Shown in pieces: positions 7,933 to 15,660 of a DNA stretch of 44,309 nt. A program made the translations under genes and the position numbers. This stretch comes from UBA4615 sp044371545. Its GTDB lineage: Bacteria; Pseudomonadota; Gammaproteobacteria; Burkholderiales; Burkholderiaceae_E. How positions within the stretch are numbered: position 1 is the stretch's first letter; every line of letters starts with the position of its first letter. The stretch is taken from positions 1 through 44,309 of the forward strand of contig JBILTM010000008.1 of NCBI GenBank assembly GCA_044371545.1, read 5' to 3'. The notes beneath the pieces are model-generated. The model saw only the letters and a program-made list of their open reading frames with translations. It was not told the origin of the DNA and searched no databases.

Positions 7933-8349
7933 ATGGCGATCACGCAGACGGTGGAGTACGCGGACGCGAGCCCGGAGGTCCGGGCGGTGTACGACGACAT
8001 CATGGCGACCCGCGGGGTCGACTGGATCAACAACTTCTGGAAGGCGATCGCGCACCATCCGCCGACGCTCGCGCGCGTCTGGGCGCAGGTGAAGGCGACG
8101 ATGGCGCCGGGCGCGCTCGACCCGCTGACGAAGGAGCTGGTCTACGTCGCGGTGAGCGCGACCAACGGCTGCACCTACTGCATGCACTCGCACGTCGCCG
8201 CGGCGCGCGCGAAGGGCATGGACGACGCGATGCTCGGCGAGCTGATGGCGGTGGTCGCCTTGGCCAACCAGACGAACGTGCTCGCCGACGCCTACCAGGT
8301 GCCGGTCGACGCGCGCTTCAGCTCAGCGCCGCCTCGAAGCCCCGCCTGA
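7933..8349 (+). CDS. carboxymuconolactone decarboxylase / AhpD-like protein
   Basis: The protein has 138 residues. The redox-active signature is complete: C80-T-Y-C83 followed by H87, preceded by LTKELVYVAVSATNG. Such proteins are peroxidase-like reductases or of unknown role; the CxxC-x3-H pattern points to a thiol redox activity rather than a true decarboxylase, whose active site lacks it. A GAGGAG lies 8-9 bases before ATG 7933. Its 3' end overlaps the 3' end of the convergent glutathione transferase by 32 bases. A joint role in handling peroxides or electrophiles is possible but unproven. Confidence 0.88.
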   Translation: MAITQTVEYADASPEVRAVYDDIMATRGVDWINNFWKAIAHHPPTLARVWAQVKATMAPGALDPLTKELVYVAVSATNGCTYCMHSHVAAARAKGMDDAMLGELMAVVALANQTNVLADAYQVPVDARFSSAPPRSPA

Positions 8350-8947
8350 CCCCGGGGCGGGCCATCATCGCGTCGTACCAGCGGCGCACGCTCGGGAACT
8401 CGGCGAGGTCGACCTTGTGGCGCTCGTGGCGCCATGCCCAGCCGACGATCGCGAAGTCGGCGATCGAGACCTCGCCGCCCGCGAACCACTCGACCTCGGC
8501 GAGGCGGCGCTCGGCCACGCCGTAGAGCCGGCGCGTCTCCTTCGAGTAGCGCTCGAGGCCGTAGCGGCGGTCGCGCTCGTCCTCGACGCCGAGGAAGTGG
8601 TGGACCTGGCCGGGCATCGGGCCGAAGCCGCCCATCTGCCACATCAGCCACTCGTGCACCGGCACGCGGGCCCGGGCATCGGCCGGCAGGAAGCGGCCGG
8701 TCTTCTCGGCGAGGTAGAGCAGGATCGCGCCGGATTCGAACACGGAGATCGGCGCGCCGCCCGGGCCGTCGGGGTCGACGATCGCGGGGATCCGGTTGTT
8801 CGGGCTGATCTTCAGGAAGGCCGGGTCGAACTGGGCGCCCTTCGTGATGTCGACCGGGATCACGCGGTACGCGAGGCCCATCTCCTCGAGCGCGACGCTG
8901 ATCTTGCGGCCGTTCGGGGTGTTCCAGGTGTGGAGGTCGATCGCCAT
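8318..8947 (-). CDS. glutathione S-transferase, YfcG/nu-class-like
   Basis: This 209-residue protein has an N-terminal thioredoxin fold with NTPNGRKISVALEE, the Thr/Asn-type glutathione activation site of YfcG and Ure2p-like enzymes. It also has cis-proline SPNNRIPAI and ESGAILLYLA, which bind glutathione. A helical C-terminal domain follows. Enzymes of this group often have disulfide-bond reductase activity with glutathione. ATG 8947 gives the canonical N-terminus (MAIDLHTWNTPNG); longer readings lack family similarity. The 3' end overlaps the AhpD-like gene on the other strand. Confidence 0.92.
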   Translation of the reverse strand: MAIDLHTWNTPNGRKISVALEEMGLAYRVIPVDITKGAQFDPAFLKISPNNRIPAIVDPDGPGGAPISVFESGAILLYLAEKTGRFLPADARARVPVHEWLMWQMGGFGPMPGQVHHFLGVEDERDRRYGLERYSKETRRLYGVAERRLAEVEWFAGGEVSIADFAIVGWAWRHERHKVDLAEFPSVRRWYDAMMARPGVRRGFEAALS

Positions 8948-9093
8948 CTCGGCTCCGCGCGGGCAGGGGTGCCAGTGTCGCACGCGGTGTGGCGCGCGCG
9001 CGGGACGCGTCGCCCGAGCAGACCGGCCGGAGGGTGGAGCGCACCGGGGCGATCCCATAGAATTCCGGCTCTCCTCACGCTCCGGGCTTCGCC

Positions 9094-9927
9094 ATGCCGA
9101 TCTTCCGACCGATCTCCCGCCGCACGCTGATCGCCGCGGCCGCGGCGTGGCTGGCCTGCGGCGCCGCGTGGGCGCAGTCGCCCTTCATCGTCGTCGCATC
9201 GACGACGTCCACCGAGCAGTCGGGGCTCTTCAAGCACCTGCTGCCCGCGTTCACGAAGCAGACCGGCATCGAGGTCCGCGTGGTCGCGCTCGGCACCGGG
9301 CAGGCGCTCGACACCGCGCGCCGCGGCGATGCCGACGTGGTGCTGGTCCACGACCCCGAGGCCGAGCGCAAGTTCGTCGCCGAAGGCTTCGCGACGCGGC
9401 GCCACGACGTGATGTACAACGACTTCGTCGTCGTCGGCCCCGGCGCCGACCCGGCGCGCGTCGCGGGCCTCAAGGACGCGAACGAGGCCTTGCGCCGGAT
9501 CGCCGCGGCACAGGCGCCGTTCGTCTCGCGCGGCGACCGCAGCGGCACGCATGCGGCCGAGCTCAGGCTGTGGAAGGACGCCGGCGTCGAGCTCGAGAAG
9601 GTGCGCGGCGCGTGGTATCGCGAGACCGGCTCCGGGATGGGGCCGGCGCTCAACACCGCGTCGGGCATGAACGCCTACCTGCTGACCGACCGCGGCACCT
9701 GGTTGAGCTTTCGCAACCGCGGCGAGCTGAAGGTGCTGGTCGAAGGCGACCGCCGGCTCTTCAACCCCTACGGCGTGATGCTGGTGAACCCGGCCCGCCA
9801 TGCGCACGTGAAGGCCGAGGCGGGCCAGCGCTTCATCGACTGGCTGGTGTCGCCGGCGGGGCAGAAGACGATCGCCGACTACCGGATCGACGGCGAGCAG
9901 CTGTTCTTCCCCAGCGCGGGGAGCTGA
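9094..9927 (+). CDS. tupA: tungstate-binding periplasmic protein, TupA-like
   Basis: The 277-residue protein has an export signal with a twin-arginine-like motif (SRRTLIA, residues 8-14) and cleavage after GAAWA. The mature protein opens VVASTTSTEQSGLF, the oxyanion-binding loop of TupA/WtpA-like proteins. It continues with RRGDADVVLVHDP, SRGDRSGTH and WYRETGSGMG, all family hallmarks. TupA captures tungstate for the TupBC ABC importer. No permease or ATPase gene follows here, so it is an orphan in this window. An imperfect -10-like TAGAAT lies at 9058-9063. Confidence 0.9.
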   Translation: MPIFRPISRRTLIAAAAAWLACGAAWAQSPFIVVASTTSTEQSGLFKHLLPAFTKQTGIEVRVVALGTGQALDTARRGDADVVLVHDPEAERKFVAEGFATRRHDVMYNDFVVVGPGADPARVAGLKDANEALRRIAAAQAPFVSRGDRSGTHAAELRLWKDAGVELEKVRGAWYRETGSGMGPALNTASGMNAYLLTDRGTWLSFRNRGELKVLVEGDRRLFNPYGVMLVNPARHAHVKAEAGQRFIDWLVSPAGQKTIADYRIDGEQLFFPSAGS

Positions 9928-10010
9928 GCCCGGGGGAGGTCCGCGGCGGGCTCGTCGCCGAGCCTGAGCGGGTGCGGCGCGCTCGCACAGGGGTCGCCCG
10001 CCTTCGGTCG

Positions 10011-10025
10011 CGGACCGTCGGTCCG
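10011..10025. repeat. 7-base inverted repeat around one base
   Basis: CGGACCG-T-CGGTCCG is a perfect inverted repeat in the 200-base gap between tupA and the FecR-domain gene, which otherwise shows nothing I recognise. It could be a protein-binding site or a small hairpin. Its position about 84 bases past the tupA stop and about 100 before the next gene fits either role. Confidence 0.4.
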
Positions 10026-10127
10026 ACATCGACCGCCGCTCGTCCCGTGCCGACCCGCCGGGCCTCGAGCCGCCAGACCGGGCGCCGATAACCCGTACAC
10101 GATGGGGTGCACCCGGAACCGACGACC

Positions 10128-10961
10128 GTGATCCGCTTCACACGCCGCCTGCTCGCGGCCACCCTCGCTGCGGCCGCCGGCCTCGCGTGCGCGCAGTCCG
10201 AATCGCGCGCGCCGGGCCCGGCCTCGGCCAACGGCCCGGCCGACGCCGCGCAGGTGCTGCGCTCCGAAGGCACGACGATGCTGGTCCGCGGCGCGTCGTA
10301 CTCGACGCCGGTGCGCGCCGACGTGCCGATCCGCAGCGGCGACCGGATCCGCACCGGCACCGACGGCCGCGTGCAGCTGCGCTTCACCGACGGGGCGCTG
10401 ATCTCGATCCAGCCCGGCAGCGACTTCCGCGTCGAGGCCTACGCGTTCGACGCGAGCCGCCAGCGCGGGTTCTTCGAGCTGGTGCGGGGCTCGATGCGCG
10501 CGGTGTCCGGCAGCATCGGCAAGCGCGATCGCGACGACTGGCGGCTGCGCACGCCGACCGCGACGATCGGCATCCGCGGCACCGAATTCACCGTCGACCA
10601 CGCGGCCTGCACGACCGCCTGCCCGGCGGGCGTCGATCCGGGCCTGGTCGTGGTCGTGGTGGCCGGCCGGGTCGCGGTGGCCACCGAGGCCGGCTCGGTC
10701 GAGGTGCCGGCCGGCCGGACGCTGCGGGTGCGCGACGCGCAGACCGTGCCGGTGCTCGCGCAAGCGCCGCGCCCCGCGACGACGGCGCGCGGCGCCCGGA
10801 CGGGCGCGCGCGGCGAAGCGGGCAGCGAAGCGCGCGGCGAAGCGGGCAGCGAAGCGGGCGGGCCGCAGCGCGGCCGCGACGGTGCGGACGGCGTGCCGGT
10901 CCGGCCTTCGGTCCCCACGGACGGCGAGCCGGCCGCCGGCGGGGCGGTCGGGCGGCGCTGA
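10128..10961 (+). CDS. exported FecR-domain protein
   Basis: Read from GTG 10128 the protein has 277 residues and begins with a good signal peptide (MIRFTRRLLAATLAAAAG, cleavage after ACA). GTG 10107 would add seven residues. The FecR domain spans about residues 38-160: DVPIRSGDRIRTGTDGRVQLRFTDG, then LVRGSMRAVSG and TPTATIGIRGTEF, a signature of this beta-rich domain. Here it stands alone, without a sigma factor, cyclase or outer-membrane receptor beside it, so it is not a classical FecR anti-sigma factor. The last 70 residues are a low-complexity Gly/Ala/Arg/Glu tail built partly from a tandem DNA repeat. Confidence 0.82.
   Translation: MIRFTRRLLAATLAAAAGLACAQSESRAPGPASANGPADAAQVLRSEGTTMLVRGASYSTPVRADVPIRSGDRIRTGTDGRVQLRFTDGALISIQPGSDFRVEAYAFDASRQRGFFELVRGSMRAVSGSIGKRDRDDWRLRTPTATIGIRGTEFTVDHAACTTACPAGVDPGLVVVVVAGRVAVATEAGSVEVPAGRTLRVRDAQTVPVLAQAPRPATTARGARTGARGEAGSEARGEAGSEAGGPQRGRDGADGVPVRPSVPTDGEPAAGGAVGRR
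10806..10856 (+). repeat. 24-base tandem repeat, two copies
   Basis: Two exact head-to-tail copies of a 24-base unit encode the peptide repeat (R/A)GEAGSEA in the tail of the FecR-domain protein. As the unit is a multiple of three, copy-number change would keep the frame. Confidence 0.85.
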
Positions 10962-11187
10962 AGACGACGGCGGATCGGGCCGCCCGCTGCAGTCGGGACG
11001 CGCCACGGTCCATCGGACGAAACGTCGTGCCTGGGCAACACTGCGCGAGCGCCGCGATCGTGCCGGGCCTCCCTTCATGCTCCTGTGACGACCGCCGAGC
11101 TAGAGTCGGGGTCGCGCGCAAGACGATGCCGCCGGAAGACGCGAAGATCGCGTCCGAATCGCTCCATCAACATACCGATCCACCACC

Positions 11188-11874
11188 ATGACCCTCAACG
11201 ACCACACTGTCCGGGCCTTCGACGCCGACATGGCCGGCATGCGGCGCGCCGTCGTCGTGATGGGCGGCCTCGTCGAACGCCAGTTCAGGCGCGCCGTCGA
11301 GTCGGTCTTCACCGGCGATCTCGAGCTGGTCAGCCGCGTGCTCGCCGACGAGCGGGCCGTCAACGCGCTGCACCTGCAGATCGACGATCTGTGCAACCGG
11401 ATCATCGCGCTTCGCCAGCCGATCGCCGTCGATCTGCGCGAGGTGATCGGCGTGATCCACACGATCAACGACCTGGAGCGCGTCGGCGACGAATCGAAGA
11501 AGATCGCGCTGAAGGGCCGCGGAGTCGATGCATCGACCTGGTCCGAGCCGCTCGGGCGGATCGCCGGGATGTCGGAACAGGCTGGCGACATGCTCACGCG
11601 CGCGATCGATGCGTTCGGTCGCCACGACCCCCAGGTCGCTCGACAACTCGGCGCCTGCGACGACTCGGTCGACGACCTCCGCGATGCGCTGGTCGACGAA
11701 CTGACCGCTCACATGCGTACCGAACCGACCCGAGTTGCACCGGCCCTGGAGCTGATCCTGATTGTCCAGTCGATCGAGCGGGTGGCCGATCACGCCGAGA
11801 ACATCGCCGAATACATCGTCAACGTCGTCCAAGGCGTCGACATGCGGCACGGCAACCTTCCGGTCGCGGCCTGA
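11188..11874 (+). CDS. phoU: phosphate signalling regulator PhoU
   Basis: The 228-residue protein consists of two PhoU three-helix bundles. The metal-binding motifs are VIHTINDLERVGDESKKIA in the first half and ILIVQSIERVADHAENIAEYIV in the second. PhoU links the Pst phosphate importer to PhoR and holds the Pho response off when phosphate is plentiful. Its usual place is at the end of pstSCAB-phoU; here no pst gene is in view, and phoU stands alone facing phoB-phoR. The 226-base region before it is somewhat less GC-rich and probably holds its own promoter, but I found no convincing PHO box there. ATG 11188 fits the family start. Confidence 0.96.
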   Translation: MTLNDHTVRAFDADMAGMRRAVVVMGGLVERQFRRAVESVFTGDLELVSRVLADERAVNALHLQIDDLCNRIIALRQPIAVDLREVIGVIHTINDLERVGDESKKIALKGRGVDASTWSEPLGRIAGMSEQAGDMLTRAIDAFGRHDPQVARQLGACDDSVDDLRDALVDELTAHMRTEPTRVAPALELILIVQSIERVADHAENIAEYIVNVVQGVDMRHGNLPVAA

Positions 11875-11890
11875 CGCGGCGTCAGGCCGC
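11866..11890. terminator. perfect 12-base inverted repeat spanning the phoU and phoR stop codons
   Basis: GCGGCCTGACGC and GCGTCAGGCCGC flank a single G. The repeat includes both stop codons of the converging genes (phoU stop 11872-11874, phoR stop 11882-11884). It would fold into a strong hairpin in either transcript. There is no following U-run, so it would be a non-canonical bidirectional terminator or a 3'-end protector. Confidence 0.65.
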
Positions 11891-13315
11891 CTTCGAGGCG
11901 TCCGGCGCACCTCTCCTGTCCTCGAGCGGCGGGGCGGCCCACTCGTCGGCGGCCTCCGCCAGCCGCGGCCTCGTCCCGGTCGAGATGCGCGACGGGGGGA
12001 AGTGCAGCGAGAACAGGCTGCCGACGCCGATCCGGCTCTCGATGTCGAGCCTCGCGTTGTGGCGCTGCGCGACATGCTTGACGATCGCGAGGCCCAGACC
12101 CGTGCCACCGGTGTCGCGCGAGCGTCCCCGATCGACCCGGTAGAAGCGCTCGGTCAGGCGCGGCAGGTGCTCGGCGGCGATGCCGATGCCGGTATCCTGC
12201 ACGGAAAGGATTCCTTCTCCGTCGATCACGCGCCATCCGGCCGTGATCGTGCCGCCATCCGGCGTGTAGCGGATCGCATTGGTCAGCAGGTTGCGGACCG
12301 CGCTGTCCAGTTCGGTCATCGACCCCCGCAGGCCTGCATGCGAAGCGATCTCGAGCGCCAGCAGGTGACGCCCGTCCGACAGGGCCCTGACATCGGCGAG
12401 CACCGCCTGGAGCAGCGGCTCCACTGGCACCGGCTCGGTCTCGGGGGGCAGCGTCGTGGCCTCCAGCGTGGCGAGGGTCAGCAGGTCCTCGACGAGCCGC
12501 TGCATCGTGCCGGTCTGGCGACGGACCGTCTCGAGGCAGCGACGACGCTCGTCGGCAGGCAACTCCATCTCGAGCAGGGTCTCGACGAATCCGGCGACCA
12601 CCGTGAGCGGCGTGCGGATCTCGTGCGACACGTTGGCGACGAAATCGCGTCGCATCTGCTCGACGCGGGTCGATTCGGTGACGTCGCGGGTGATCAGCAG
12701 GCGGTACGCATCATCGGTCGGCACGATCTTCAGCGAGAAGCGCCTGCCCGGTGCATTCGGCAGCGACATCGTGACCGGTCGGGAGAAGTCGCCTTCGTGG
12801 AGGTAGGCGAGGAACTCGGGCTGGCGGACGAAGTGATCGATCGGCCGGCGCGTCCCGAAGATCCCGTGGAGGTCCTGCGCGGTCCGGTTGCTCCACTGGA
12901 CGTGGTCGAACCGGTCGAGCACCACCAGCCCGTCCGGCAGCAGGTCGACCGCGGCGTCGATGCGCTCGCGTTCCGCGGCCGCTTCGTCGCGCTCGACCTG
13001 GTCCTCCCGGGCGTGACGACCGAGGCGGTCGAAGGTGTGCCCCCAACTGCCGAAGCCGTACGGCAGGTCGCGCTGCCGCGGCAGCCCTGCCCAGTGGTGC
13101 AGCCGCTGAAGGTAGTACGCGTGATAGACGAGCATCCCGACGAGCCCGACCACCAGCACGGCGACGGCGAGCGCAGTCGCCTGCAGCGCGGCGATCACCG
13201 CGGCAACGAGCAGGATCGCGCCGGTGAACAGCAGGGTGCGAAGGAGGATCAACGCTGCGGGAGGAGCCGGACCCGAGGTCCGGTCATTGTGGCAGGAAGC
13301 GGTAACCCCCGCCAC
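11882..13315 (-). CDS. phoR: phosphate regulon sensor histidine kinase PhoR
   Basis: The gene encodes up to 477 residues: two hydrophobic helices (about 22-42 and 47-68), a PAS domain (about 118-215; LLPDGLVVLDRFDHVQWSN), a HisKA domain with phospho-acceptor H231 in NVSHEIRTP, and a HATPase domain (N box NLLTNAIRYTPDGG, G1 DTGIGI, G2 GTGLGL). It phosphorylates PhoB when phosphate is scarce. The start is uncertain: GTG 13315 overlaps the phoB end by 32 bases, while TTG 13252 would begin right at the first membrane helix. Overlap implies translational coupling with phoB. Its stop shares a hairpin with that of phoU. Confidence 0.95.
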   Translation of the reverse strand: MAGVTASCHNDRTSGPAPPAALILLRTLLFTGAILLVAAVIAALQATALAVAVLVVGLVGMLVYHAYYLQRLHHWAGLPRQRDLPYGFGSWGHTFDRLGRHAREDQVERDEAAAERERIDAAVDLLPDGLVVLDRFDHVQWSNRTAQDLHGIFGTRRPIDHFVRQPEFLAYLHEGDFSRPVTMSLPNAPGRRFSLKIVPTDDAYRLLITRDVTESTRVEQMRRDFVANVSHEIRTPLTVVAGFVETLLEMELPADERRRCLETVRRQTGTMQRLVEDLLTLATLEATTLPPETEPVPVEPLLQAVLADVRALSDGRHLLALEIASHAGLRGSMTELDSAVRNLLTNAIRYTPDGGTITAGWRVIDGEGILSVQDTGIGIAAEHLPRLTERFYRVDRGRSRDTGGTGLGLAIVKHVAQRHNARLDIESRIGVGSLFSLHFPPSRISTGTRPRLAEAADEWAAPPLEDRRGAPDASKAA

Positions 13316-13970
13316 GCACGGTCTCGATCAGGCGATCGTGCCCGCTCGGCTGCAGCGCGAGCCGCAGCCGCCGGATGTGGACGTCGACCGTCCGCTCCTC
13401 GATGAACACATGGTCGCCCCACACCCCGTCGAGCAGCTTGCCGCGCGACAGCACGCGGTCGACGTTGCGCATCAGGTAGTGGAGCAGCCGGAACTCGGTG
13501 GGCCCCATCCGCAGCGGCTGGCCGTCGCCGATCACGCGGAAGGTCTGCGGTTCGAGCCTGAGTCCGGCGACCTCGACCGCCTCGTCGCCGGCCTCGGGCA
13601 CGCGCCGCCGCAGCAGCGCCCGCACGCGCGCGACCAGCTCCTTCGGCGAGAACGGCTTGGTCACGTAGTCGTCGGCGCCCGCCTCGAAGCCGCCGAGCTT
13701 GTCGGTCTCGGCCGAGCGGGCGGTCAGCATGATCACCGGCAGCTCGCGGGTGCGCGCGTCGGCGCGCAGGCGGCGCGCGAGCTCGATGCCCGGCTGGTCG
13801 GGCAGCATCCAGTCGAGCAGCACGAGGTCGGGCAGCTCCGCGTCGATGCTGCGACGCGCGGCCGCGGCGTCGGCCGCGTGCACCGGCTCGTAGCCGGCGT
13901 GCCGCAGGTTCAGCGCGAGCAGCTCGCGGATCGCGGGCTCGTCCTCGACGATCAGGATCTTGGCGTTCAC
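13284..13970 (-). CDS. phoB: phosphate regulon response regulator PhoB
   Basis: The protein has 228 residues, the usual PhoB length. The receiver domain has the acidic pair E9/D10, phosphorylation site D53 (LLDWMLPD) and K105 (TKPFSP). The OmpR-type winged helix follows, with MGPTEFRLLHYLMRN, GDHVFIEERTVDVHIRRLR and the closing IETVRGGGYRF. Start GTG 13970 gives VNAKILIVEDE, the normal N-terminus; a longer reading from ATG 14087 has no family similarity and would cover the PHO box. phoR overlaps its 3' end. The three-unit PHO box upstream implies autoregulation. Confidence 0.97.
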   Translation of the reverse strand: MNAKILIVEDEPAIRELLALNLRHAGYEPVHAADAAAARRSIDAELPDLVLLDWMLPDQPGIELARRLRADARTRELPVIMLTARSAETDKLGGFEAGADDYVTKPFSPKELVARVRALLRRRVPEAGDEAVEVAGLRLEPQTFRVIGDGQPLRMGPTEFRLLHYLMRNVDRVLSRGKLLDGVWGDHVFIEERTVDVHIRRLRLALQPSGHDRLIETVRGGGYRFLPQ

Positions 13971-14001
13971 GGGCGCGTTCGCCTCGGGAGGGGAACGCGC
14001 A

Positions 14002-14034
14002 CAGTATGACGGGGATGTGACCGGGGAATGACAA
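14002..14034 (-). promoter_or_regulatory. PHO box with three 11-base direct repeats
   Basis: Reading the minus strand, three consecutive 11-base units begin TTGTCAT, CGGTCAC and CCGTCAT. The GTCA cores recur at exactly 11-base steps. This matches the known PHO-box pattern of 7-base conserved blocks (consensus CTGTCAT) with 4-base spacers, to which PhoB dimers bind head to tail. The box ends 31 bases before the phoB start codon. CATACT inside the third unit could serve as a -10 element. Confidence 0.8.
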
Positions 14035-14136
14035 CAGCCGGCTCTCGCCGGATTCACGTCCGGGACGCACCAGTGCGCCGCAAGCATGCGGCGCCCGTTC
14101 CGCGGGCGGCGAGCAGTGCTCGCCGAAACCCCCGCT

Positions 14137-15561
14137 TCACCGACCGTACCTGTCCTCGAATCGGACGATGTCGTCCTCGCCGAGGTAGTCGCCGCACTGC
14201 ACCTCGATCATCACCAGGTCCATCACGCCCGGGTTCTCGAGCCGGTGCTTCGTGCCGATCGGGATGTAGGTCGACTGGTTGGCGGCGACGAGGTAGGTCT
14301 TCTCGTCGCAGGTCACCTTCGCGGTGCCGGAGACGACGATCCAGTGCTCGCTGCGGTGGTGGTGCATCTGCAGCGACAGCGTCTGTCCGGGCCTGACCTC
14401 GATGCGCTTGATCTTGAAGCGCGAGCCCTCCTGCAGCACGGTGTACGTGCCCCAGGGCCGCGCGACGGTGCGGTGCAGCCGCGCCGCGTCGTGCCCGCGC
14501 AGCTTCAGGCGCGAGACGATCTCCTTGACCTGCTGGCTCGCGCCCTTGCTCGCGACCAGCAGCGCGTCGGGCGTGTCGACGACCAGCAGGTGCTCGACGC
14601 CGACCGCGGCGACCAGCCGGTCGTCGCTCTGCACGTGCGTGTCGCGCGTGTCGACGAACATCGCCTCGCCGACCGTGGTGTTGCCGTCGGCGTCGGGCAC
14701 GAACTGCTCGGCGACCGCCTTCCACGAGCCGATGTCGCTCCAGCCGAAGGTCGAGGGCAGCACGACCACGTCCGAGGCCTTCTCCATCACCGCGTAGTCG
14801 ATCGACACGTCGCGGCAGGCGCCGAAGGTCGCCGGATCGAGCACGACGCGCGCCTCGGTCGCGCCGGCGCGGCTCGCCGCCCACGCGGCGCGCGCCTGCG
14901 CGAGCACGTCGGGCGCGTGCGCCTGGAGCGCGGCGAGGATCGAGGCGGCGGTGAAGCAGAACATGCCGCTGTTCCACACGAAGGTGCCGGCCTGCAGGAA
15001 CGCGCTCGCGCGCGCCGCGTCGGGCTTCTCGACGAAGCGCTTGACGCGCATCGCGGCGGTGCCGGCCACCGGCTCGCCGGTCTCGATGTAGCCGAAGCCG
15101 GTCTCGGGCGCGGTCGGGCGGATGCCGAACAGCACCAGCGCGCCGTCGGCGGCGAGCGCCGCGGCATCGCGGGCGACCGCCTGGAACGCGGCCTCGTCGG
15201 GGATCAGGTGGTCGGCGGGCAGCACCAGCAGCGTGGCCCCGGGCGCGGTCGCCTCGGCCCAGAGCGCGGCGATCGCGATCGCCGGCGCGGTGTTGCGGCC
15301 CGCGGGCTCGAGCAGCTGGGTGCACGCGATGCCCTTGGCCGAAGGCAGTGCGTGCACCTCCTCCTCGGTCTTGAACAGGTACTCCTTGTTCGTGACGATC
15401 GCGACGCGCCTGGAGTCGGCGATCGGCAGGCAGCGCGACAGCGTCCGCTGCAGCAGGCTCAGCTCGCCGCCCAGCTTCATGAACGGCTTCGGGAACGCCT
15501 CGCGCGAGACGGGCCACAGGCGAGTGCCGGAACCGCCGGAGAGGATGACCGGGATCAGCAT
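14137..15561 (-). CDS. manC: mannose-1-phosphate guanylyltransferase / mannose-6-phosphate isomerase
   Basis: This 474-residue bifunctional enzyme has an N-terminal nucleotidyltransferase domain with the signature GGSGTRLWPVSREAFPKPF near the start, AGRNTAPAI, LPADHLI and FVEKP. A C-terminal type II phosphomannose isomerase cupin follows, with QMHHHRSEHW as metal ligands. It makes GDP-mannose from mannose-6-phosphate products for exopolysaccharide or lipopolysaccharide. Length and layout match ManC/AlgA/CpsB; no alginate genes are seen, so manC is the cautious name. ATG 15561 gives the canonical MLIPVILSGG start. It is divergent from galE and has a TACAAT -10 candidate 37 bases upstream of the start. 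Confidence 0.95.
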   Translation of the reverse strand: MLIPVILSGGSGTRLWPVSREAFPKPFMKLGGELSLLQRTLSRCLPIADSRRVAIVTNKEYLFKTEEEVHALPSAKGIACTQLLEPAGRNTAPAIAIAALWAEATAPGATLLVLPADHLIPDEAAFQAVARDAAALAADGALVLFGIRPTAPETGFGYIETGEPVAGTAAMRVKRFVEKPDAARASAFLQAGTFVWNSGMFCFTAASILAALQAHAPDVLAQARAAWAASRAGATEARVVLDPATFGACRDVSIDYAVMEKASDVVVLPSTFGWSDIGSWKAVAEQFVPDADGNTTVGEAMFVDTRDTHVQSDDRLVAAVGVEHLLVVDTPDALLVASKGASQQVKEIVSRLKLRGHDAARLHRTVARPWGTYTVLQEGSRFKIKRIEVRPGQTLSLQMHHHRSEHWIVVSGTAKVTCDEKTYLVAANQSTYIPIGTKHRLENPGVMDLVMIEVQCGDYLGEDDIVRFEDRYGR

Positions 15562-15597
15562 GGCGATGTCCGATGAACGTACGGGAGGATCGGACGG

Positions 15598-15603
15598 ATT
15601 GTA
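15598..15603 (-). promoter_or_regulatory. candidate -10 element (TACAAT) for manC
   Basis: On the minus strand this hexamer reads TACAAT, five of six matches to the sigma-70 -10 consensus, in an otherwise GC-rich region. Transcription from it would begin about 30 bases before the manC start codon. No good -35 element is visible. Confidence 0.45.
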
Positions 15604-15626
15604 CGCAGCGGCCCGGCGCGCCGTGG

Positions 15627-15636
15627 GAACATGTTC
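15627..15636. promoter_or_regulatory. 10-base palindrome upstream of galE
   Basis: GAACATGTTC is a perfect palindrome 24 bases before the galE start, in the 99-base region shared by manC and galE. The flanking GTGGG (15623-15627) and CCCAC (15638-15642) could pair to form a small hairpin. It may be a regulator site; the palindrome is too short to be sure. Confidence 0.35.
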
Positions 15637-15660
15637 ACCCACCATCTGACGGGAGTTTCG

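Noticed and set aside
10962..11187. Possible PHO box before phoU
   Set aside because: CTGTGAC at about 11083-11089 has no second block at 11 bases; the match is too weak to claim.
13971..14087. N-terminal extension of PhoB from ATG 14087
   Set aside because: The extra 39 residues are unlike any PhoB and the region is occupied by the PHO box; GTG 13970 gives the normal start.
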